Shown here: positions 59,451 through 64,000 of the stretch, in pieces
How positions within the stretch are numbered: the stretch's first letter is position 1
How the letters are laid out: each line of letters starts with the position of its first letter
Assembly (NCBI RefSeq): GCF_900090045.1
Contig: NC_041788.1
Coordinates: 3,219,501-3,283,500 of the forward strand
Source: Plasmodium malariae
Lineage: Eukaryota > Apicomplexa > Aconoidasida > Haemosporida > Plasmodiidae
Length of the DNA stretch: 64,000 nt
Reading direction: 5' to 3'
Notes under the pieces: model-generated
Databases searched by the model: none
What the model was told of the DNA's origin: nothing
Seen by the model: the letters and a program-made list of their open reading frames with translations, nothing else
Position numbers and translations under genes: made by a program

Positions 59451-61205
59451 TCAGAAACTTATTTGCAAAATGAACCAATAAAAATCTGCAAAGAGATAGA
59501 GAGAAATATGCACAGGATTATCCGGGGAAGCACGCCCCTGTCCTACAATCTTAACACTTCTATTAGTTCCAACAAATGATTCATTAATAATATTTATGTA
59601 ATCATGATAAGAGCATAATTTGGTTGTAAAAATTATTAGTAGTAACCCATTGGATGTAATATATTTTTGAGCTACGTTAATCAGATCGATATATCTTTTC
59701 TTACCCGATTCAATAAACTTTGATTTGGGGATTAAATTTGGAGGATCCAAAACGATTATATCAAACAGTTCATTACAATTTTTAAAAAATTGTAAATAAT
59801 CACAACAAATAAATTCAATATTATTATTTTTTATATTATTTAAGTAAGCAGCATTTTTAGCTAGCTGTACAAATTTTTTATCCTTTTCTACACACTTAAC
59901 ACTTTTTGCTTTTCCGTTTTTTGCACATTGAATTCCAAATGATCCAACATAAGAAAATAAATCGAGGATATTCTTTTGATATGCATATGTGCATAAAAGA
60001 TTTCTTAAACACTTTCTGTTAAAAAACCATCCAGTGCCTGGTGAATTAATAAGATCTATTAAAAAAAAACAATCATTTTCAATTAATATGACTTGTTCAG
60101 GTATTTTTCCATAAACAACTTTTTTATATATTTCTAATTTTTCATTTAACCTTTCTTTATTGTCATTTCGAAATATGATTCCTTTTGGCTTTAGTAGTTC
60201 AATAAGTGCATCATTGATATTGCAAGCTAGCATTTCACATCCGACTGTCAAGTGTTGTACTGAAATGTATTCATCGAAGCGATCAATTATAAGTCCTGGA
60301 AGGTTATCCCCTTCGCTGTTAATTAGTCGATAGCAAAACTGGTTATCCAGCATTGGGTGTGCATGTACATGAGCGGACGGGCTTATGTCAGACGAGAGCA
60401 TACTAGATGTATTCGTGTGTGCACTAGTGGAAACATTAGATGACGCACTAGTGTGGGTATTGCTGGATGAACACTTTAACATTTCAGTGGTCGCACTGGT
60501 GGATGAATACATGGACATTCCAGTAGACGCACTAGTGTGGGTACTGCTGGATGAACACTTTAACATTTCAGTGGTCGCACTGGTGGACGAATACATGGGC
60601 ATTCCAGTAGATGCACTAGATGACGGGTTGTCATCCGATGAAAGTTCGCTTAATGATATCATATTGCGGTTTTTCCCCCCTTTGGTAAGCTTGGACCTCC
60701 ACAGTAAACAAGCTTTAATTTTTTCTATAAAAAAATTTATGTTAATTGGAAAAAGAGTATTCTGACTTATTATTCTTGCGGTAATTAAAGAGTAAGGGTT
60801 GAAGGTGGCAATGCCAAATGACTCTCCATTGTTATTTTTTACATTAACTAGGGTAAAAGGATTATTTTTTAATTCTTCTAAATTGCTTACTTCGTTACTG
60901 TAAACTAGAGGCACATTCCGTTTTAACCTTCTGTCATGCATATTTTTTTCTTTCTCTTTATATTTGTCTACTCCGCTGTATTTGTATTCATGGTTATATT
61001 TGTGCTCGTCTTTGTCTTTCTCTTTCTTTATTTCTTCCTTTAAATATAAAATTGGTCTTATGCTAACATCATCTATATACTGCTCATGGTGATATTTGTA
61101 TAGTTCCTCCTTAAATTTTGTGTTTTTGATATACTTGACTTTTGAAAAATATCTACATTTGAGATAGTTGTTGTGGTTTTTCTTTGTTCCTCTTAATATA
61201 AGCAT
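59451..61205 (-). CDS. RlmI-like class I RNA methyltransferase
   Basis: S-adenosylmethionine-dependent methyltransferase of the COG1092 / RlmI type, which in bacteria makes 5-methylcytosine in 23S rRNA. Single exon, 584 residues from ATG at 61205. Residues ~110-150 (FTLVNVKNNNGESFGIATFN) fit the N-terminal PUA-like module. From ~290, QFCYRLINSEGDNLPGLIID matches the linking beta-rich module. SPGTGWFFNRKCLRNLL precedes motif I, LDLFSYVGSFGIQCAKNG (~residue 418). Then come the acidic motif VKCVEKDKKFVQLAKNAAYL and the catalytic-loop DPPNLIPKSK (~489). The typical second Cys in the late motif (FSCS in bacteria) is replaced by IIFTTKLC, so the target base may differ. The N-terminus is basic and Tyr/Lys-rich, compatible with an organellar presequence. 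Residues ~195-275 are a Ser/Thr repeat insertion. Confidence 0.82.
   Translation of the reverse strand: MLILRGTKKNHNNYLKCRYFSKVKYIKNTKFKEELYKYHHEQYIDDVSIRPILYLKEEIKKEKDKDEHKYNHEYKYSGVDKYKEKEKNMHDRRLKRNVPLVYSNEVSNLEELKNNPFTLVNVKNNNGESFGIATFNPYSLITARIISQNTLFPININFFIEKIKACLLWRSKLTKGGKNRNMISLSELSSDDNPSSSASTGMPMYSSTSATTEMLKCSSSSTHTSASTGMSMYSSTSATTEMLKCSSSNTHTSASSNVSTSAHTNTSSMLSSDISPSAHVHAHPMLDNQFCYRLINSEGDNLPGLIIDRFDEYISVQHLTVGCEMLACNINDALIELLKPKGIIFRNDNKERLNEKLEIYKKVVYGKIPEQVILIENDCFFLIDLINSPGTGWFFNRKCLRNLLCTYAYQKNILDLFSYVGSFGIQCAKNGKAKSVKCVEKDKKFVQLAKNAAYLNNIKNNNIEFICCDYLQFFKNCNELFDIIVLDPPNLIPKSKFIESGKKRYIDLINVAQKYITSNGLLLIIFTTKLCSYHDYINIINESFVGTNRSVKIVGQGRASPDNPVHISLYLFADFYWFILQISF
60385..60625 (-). 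repeat. Internal duplication in the RlmI-like gene
   Basis: A segment of about 96 bp coding for the MYSSTSATTEMLKCSSS module is present twice (about 60475-60545 and 60570-60625, with flanking partial copies). High identity at DNA level indicates recent tandem duplication inside the coding sequence. Confidence 0.8.
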
Positions 61206-61387
61206 CTTGTTGGGTCATCTTTTGTTCTGTATGGAATTAATTTGTTCCTATTATTATTTTATTATTATTTTTTACGATAATTTTTTTTTATTATATAATT
61301 TTTTTGTTTTATATTAAATTAGTTCAAGTGGTGCTGTATCTTTTATGCGTAATGTATGTGAGTTTCCTTTCAATTGAAGGGACAAAA

Positions 61388-61421
<34 letters not shown>

Positions 61422-63025
61422 AAAAAGAAAAAGAGAAAAAAAGAAAAAAAGAAAAAAAGAAAAAAAGAAAGAGTATATTATATACTGATAACAATTTTTT
61501 TGTTTGTTCATTATTTTAAAATGGGGGCAGGTTACTGTTTACAGGTTTAGGAATATGGTTAAGCTGCCTCCCACCTGATCTTCTCATACTTTAACAAGAA
61601 AAGGGTTGACATATATTTAAATAAATTTGTTTATAAAATTCTATGAGCTATTAATAAAGTTTCTACATAACAACCTTGTTCAACGAAACGGCAAATCCCA
61701 ATCCATTCATCCGTATATGCATCCATTCAAACAGTCATACAATCATCCATTCGCAAAGTTAACCATTCAACCATTCAATCAGTGAAAGTGTGAAAGTGTG
61801 AAAGTGTGAAAGTGTGAGAGAGTGAAAGAATGAAAGAGTGAACGAGTGGTTCATTTTTTGAGGGTACCTCCTTTTGTTTTATCTTTTTATATTATCATGC
61901 CCAGCGCGTTGCAGAAATATGAAGTTGTTCGTTCGTTGATAAATCATTTACATCTTCGCAATATGGAAGCTTGGCCCTTGTTAAGCAGCATTTCCCTTCA
62001 ATCGAAAGGAACTCGCTCGTCAGCTTGTCCAGCAGTTACAAGCATATAAAAATGTAAGAGTTTATACACACATAGATACGTACATAAATACGAACATGTA
62101 CTTATATTCGTCTGCAGTGGTATGTATAATGATACTTCGAATGTGCTCTTAACAATTTTATCCTTGCTAATCACATAATAAAAAATAAAAAGGCAAATAA
62201 ATTATTTACTCTCCAACTAATACAAATATTTTTAAGGTGTATGAAACACAAAAATAGCTGGTAAAAAAACGAAATCTATGTAACGTAAGAGAGAAAATTT
62301 TTTTTTTTTTTTTATTAATTCATTCTGTAGTTATATTCCATATGTTATATAACAAATGTATAAAGGATAGTCTTTTAAACAAGATGTACAGTAGGGGGGA
62401 GAGAAAAAAAAAAAAAAAAAAAAAAAATACAAGCGAGTAGGCAAAGGTTAAAGTGTTAAAACGCCAAAACGAGGTTGCTCATGCGTACCAGGAAAAGAAC
62501 AGAATTGCAAAAAATACAATATACTATTAAGGGCATAAAATAATTACATATTTTTAGGCGGAAGTTATGTAAATGTTAATTGTATTTGTATAATAAAAAA
62601 AAAAAAAAAAAAAAAATCAAATCGAAGAAATGGTAAAAGGAGAAACGGAAGAATGAGCATAAAAATAAAAGATTAAAAAAAAAAAAAAAAAAAAGAAAAA
62701 AGGAAACAAGAAAAGAAGAAAATAGACTGTACTGGCATAAGTATACATATTTACAATTTAAACTTGCATTGAAGGGGACAAAAATATAACTATGAATTAG
62801 CAAGAATAAATAAAAAGAGAAATAATAAAAAAAAAAAAAAAAAAAAAGGAAAGAAAACATATAATTTACAAATTTTGAAATGTTCTCCTTAATGTTACGG
62901 GCACGTACGAATATTAAAAAAAGCATATAAGTAAATATGCACGCATATAACTCTGTTTAGTAAGGGTACGCATGGACTGTTATATATACATTATTGTTAG
63001 TACGTATAACATTTGTTCCTTACAG
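61206..63025. other. Intergenic between divergent genes
   Basis: 1.8 kb. It contains A-rich AAAAAGAAAAAAG repeats at 61384-61470, GTGAAAGT repeats at ~61785-61830, and A runs at 62407-62427, 62596-62616 and 62675-62694. The only non-repetitive block is 61891-62049 (separate entry). The right end holds the acceptor of the SR-repeat gene at 63025. Confidence 0.65.
61891..62049 (+). other. G+C-richer block: possible exon or ncRNA
   Basis: About 160 bp with roughly 45 % G+C by eye in surroundings near 25 %. One ATG frame (MPSALQKYEVVRSLINHLHL, stop at 62049) spans it. Another frame ends in ELARQLVQQLQAYKN directly before a GTAAGAG donor at 62054. Either a 5' exon of the downstream SR-repeat gene or a structured RNA would explain the composition. 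No phase-compatible direct join to 63026 was found. Confidence 0.35.
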
Positions 63026-64000
63026 TGCAATGTCGAAATAGAAAAAAAATGGATGAGTACTTACGGAATAAATATTTGAAAAAACAGATAAAGAAAGAAA
63101 AACGACATATAAAACAAAAAAATAATATACAAATTCATGATAGTGATGAAGAAGAAAGGAATATTTATAATTCCATAAAAAAGGATGACCAAGGTGAACA
63201 ACTGATTATAAAATCAGACGCAAGTTCAGATATCCCTTTAGCTGTTAGTGAAAGTAAAACAATGGAACTGATACAACTGTCGAATGAAAACAAAAAAAAA
63301 ATTATGCACATATTAGATTGTAATTCGTTAGTAGACTCATCGGATAATAATGCTTTAGTGGAAGTATCGGATAGCAATGCATTAGAAGAGGCATCGGACA
63401 GAAACACGTCATTAAACACATCAGATCAAATAAATAAGGATAAAAAAAAGGGTGGATACTTAAAAAATTTATTCAAAATTAAAAGAAGAGCTAGTCGGGA
63501 AAATCGCCCCCAAGGAAAAGAGGGTGATACTTCTAAAAGGGGAAGTGTAAACAGAGGAGAACATGCATGGAGGAGTATTAAACCGAATAATAATGGTAGT
63601 AGCAGTCGTAGTAGCAGAAGCAGTAGTAGTGACAAGTGCAATGCCGAGGAATACGTATCCAATACATCTCCCACTGGAAGACGAATTTATGCTTGTAGTG
63701 AAACCAGCTCTGACATATCCGTGTGCAGAAGACGAAGGGAAATTAGCAGATCAAGGAGCTTAAGCAGTTCCGACATTTCTGTGCGCAGGAGAAGAAAAGA
63801 ATATAACAAAGGCAGTAGCAGCAGAAGTAGTAGGAGCAGCAGAAGTAGCAGAAGTAGCAGAAGTAGCAGAAGTAGCAGTAGCAGCAGAAGTAGCAGAAGT
63901 AGCAGTAGCAGCAGAAGTAGCAGAAGTAGCAGAAGTAGCAGAAGTAGCAGAAGTAGCAGAAGTAGCAAAAGTAGCAAAAGTAGCAAAAGTAGCAGAAGTA
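63026..64000 (+). CDS. Ser/Arg-repeat protein, 5' part (runs off the window)
   Basis: Partial; not recognised. A TTTGTTCCTTACAG acceptor ends at 63025, and the first ATG in the open frame is 63049 (MDEYLRNKYLKKQIKKEKRH). Upstream codons to the acceptor are also open, so an earlier coding exon is possible. The visible ~317 residues are: a basic helical start; an acidic IHDSDEEERNIYNSI segment; degenerate repeats around SSDNNALVEVSDSNALEEAS; a basic GGYLKNLFKIKRRASRENRP patch; two copies of a SSDISVxRRRxE module (~residues 220 and 240); and then, from ~260 to the window edge, an uninterrupted Arg-Ser repeat from AGAAGTAGC codons. Long RS domains are typical of splicing factors, but no RRM is visible here. 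Opposite-strand poly-Leu frames are shadows. Confidence 0.7.

Noticed and set aside
63687..63986. 99-codon poly-Leu frame on the minus strand
   Set aside because: Opposite-strand shadow of the AGAAGTAGC repeat in the SR-repeat gene.
1..64000. CRISPR arrays, insertion sequences, rRNA genes, telomere repeats, centromere core
   Set aside because: Tandem arrays here lack repeat/spacer alternation. No transposase, rRNA or GGGTTYA-type repeat was seen, and no multi-kilobase segment of near-pure A+T without genes fits a Plasmodium centromere.

Overview
The window is nuclear DNA from a malaria parasite (genus Plasmodium). The evidence is very AT-rich intergenic DNA full of long poly-A/poly-T runs and TA/CATA microsatellites, proteins swollen by Asn/Lys/Ser repeats, short introns with GTAAGT-like donors and T-rich YAG acceptors, and marker genes: actin I, 5-aminolevulinate synthase (ALAS) and the myosin A tail-interacting protein (MTIP). 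From memory, ALAS, actin I, KIC4 and MTIP follow one another on P. falciparum chromosome 12. The base composition and CATA/TA repeats look more like a P. malariae- or P. ovale-type genome than P. falciparum, but the species is not proven.

Layout, left to right: a UBC12-like NEDD8-conjugating enzyme (+); an organellar ribosomal protein L3 (+); a 12-exon coiled-coil protein (+); a large N-terminal-motor kinesin (-); a probable small multi-exon gene (+); an ENTH-domain epsin-like protein with an Arg/Ser-repeat tail (+); an ankyrin-repeat protein (+); a type I membrane protein whose lumenal part resembles plant vacuolar sorting receptors (+); ALAS (+); a 4.2 kb repeat-rich gap; actin I (+); a VPS54-like GARP subunit with huge repeat insertions (-); a ten-exon adaptor-like protein with a helical N-terminus and an alpha-adaptin-type appendage, matching KIC4 of the Kelch13 compartment (+); MTIP (+); a possible two-exon small gene (+); an RlmI-like RNA methyltransferase (-); and the 5' part of an SR-repeat protein that runs off the right edge (+).

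Functionally the window mixes motility and cytoskeleton (actin I, MTIP, kinesin), haem synthesis (ALAS), and an unexpected concentration of vesicle traffic genes (epsin-like, vacuolar-sorting-receptor-like, VPS54-like, KIC4-like). The best candidate for an under-described system is the receptor-like gene at 24792-27034. Splicing three exons gives a signal peptide, a Cys-rich lumenal domain, one membrane helix and a short tail with a YxxPhi signal. Other notable structures are a 98-bp perfect palindrome between the kinesin and its upstream neighbour, a 117-bp hairpin-forming inverted repeat after the epsin-like gene, a 63-bp element in three copies just before MTIP, and an isolated block richer in G+C at 61.9-62.05 kb.

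Exon boundaries were derived by hand from frame continuity and splice consensus. Where several choices fit, the entry says so.
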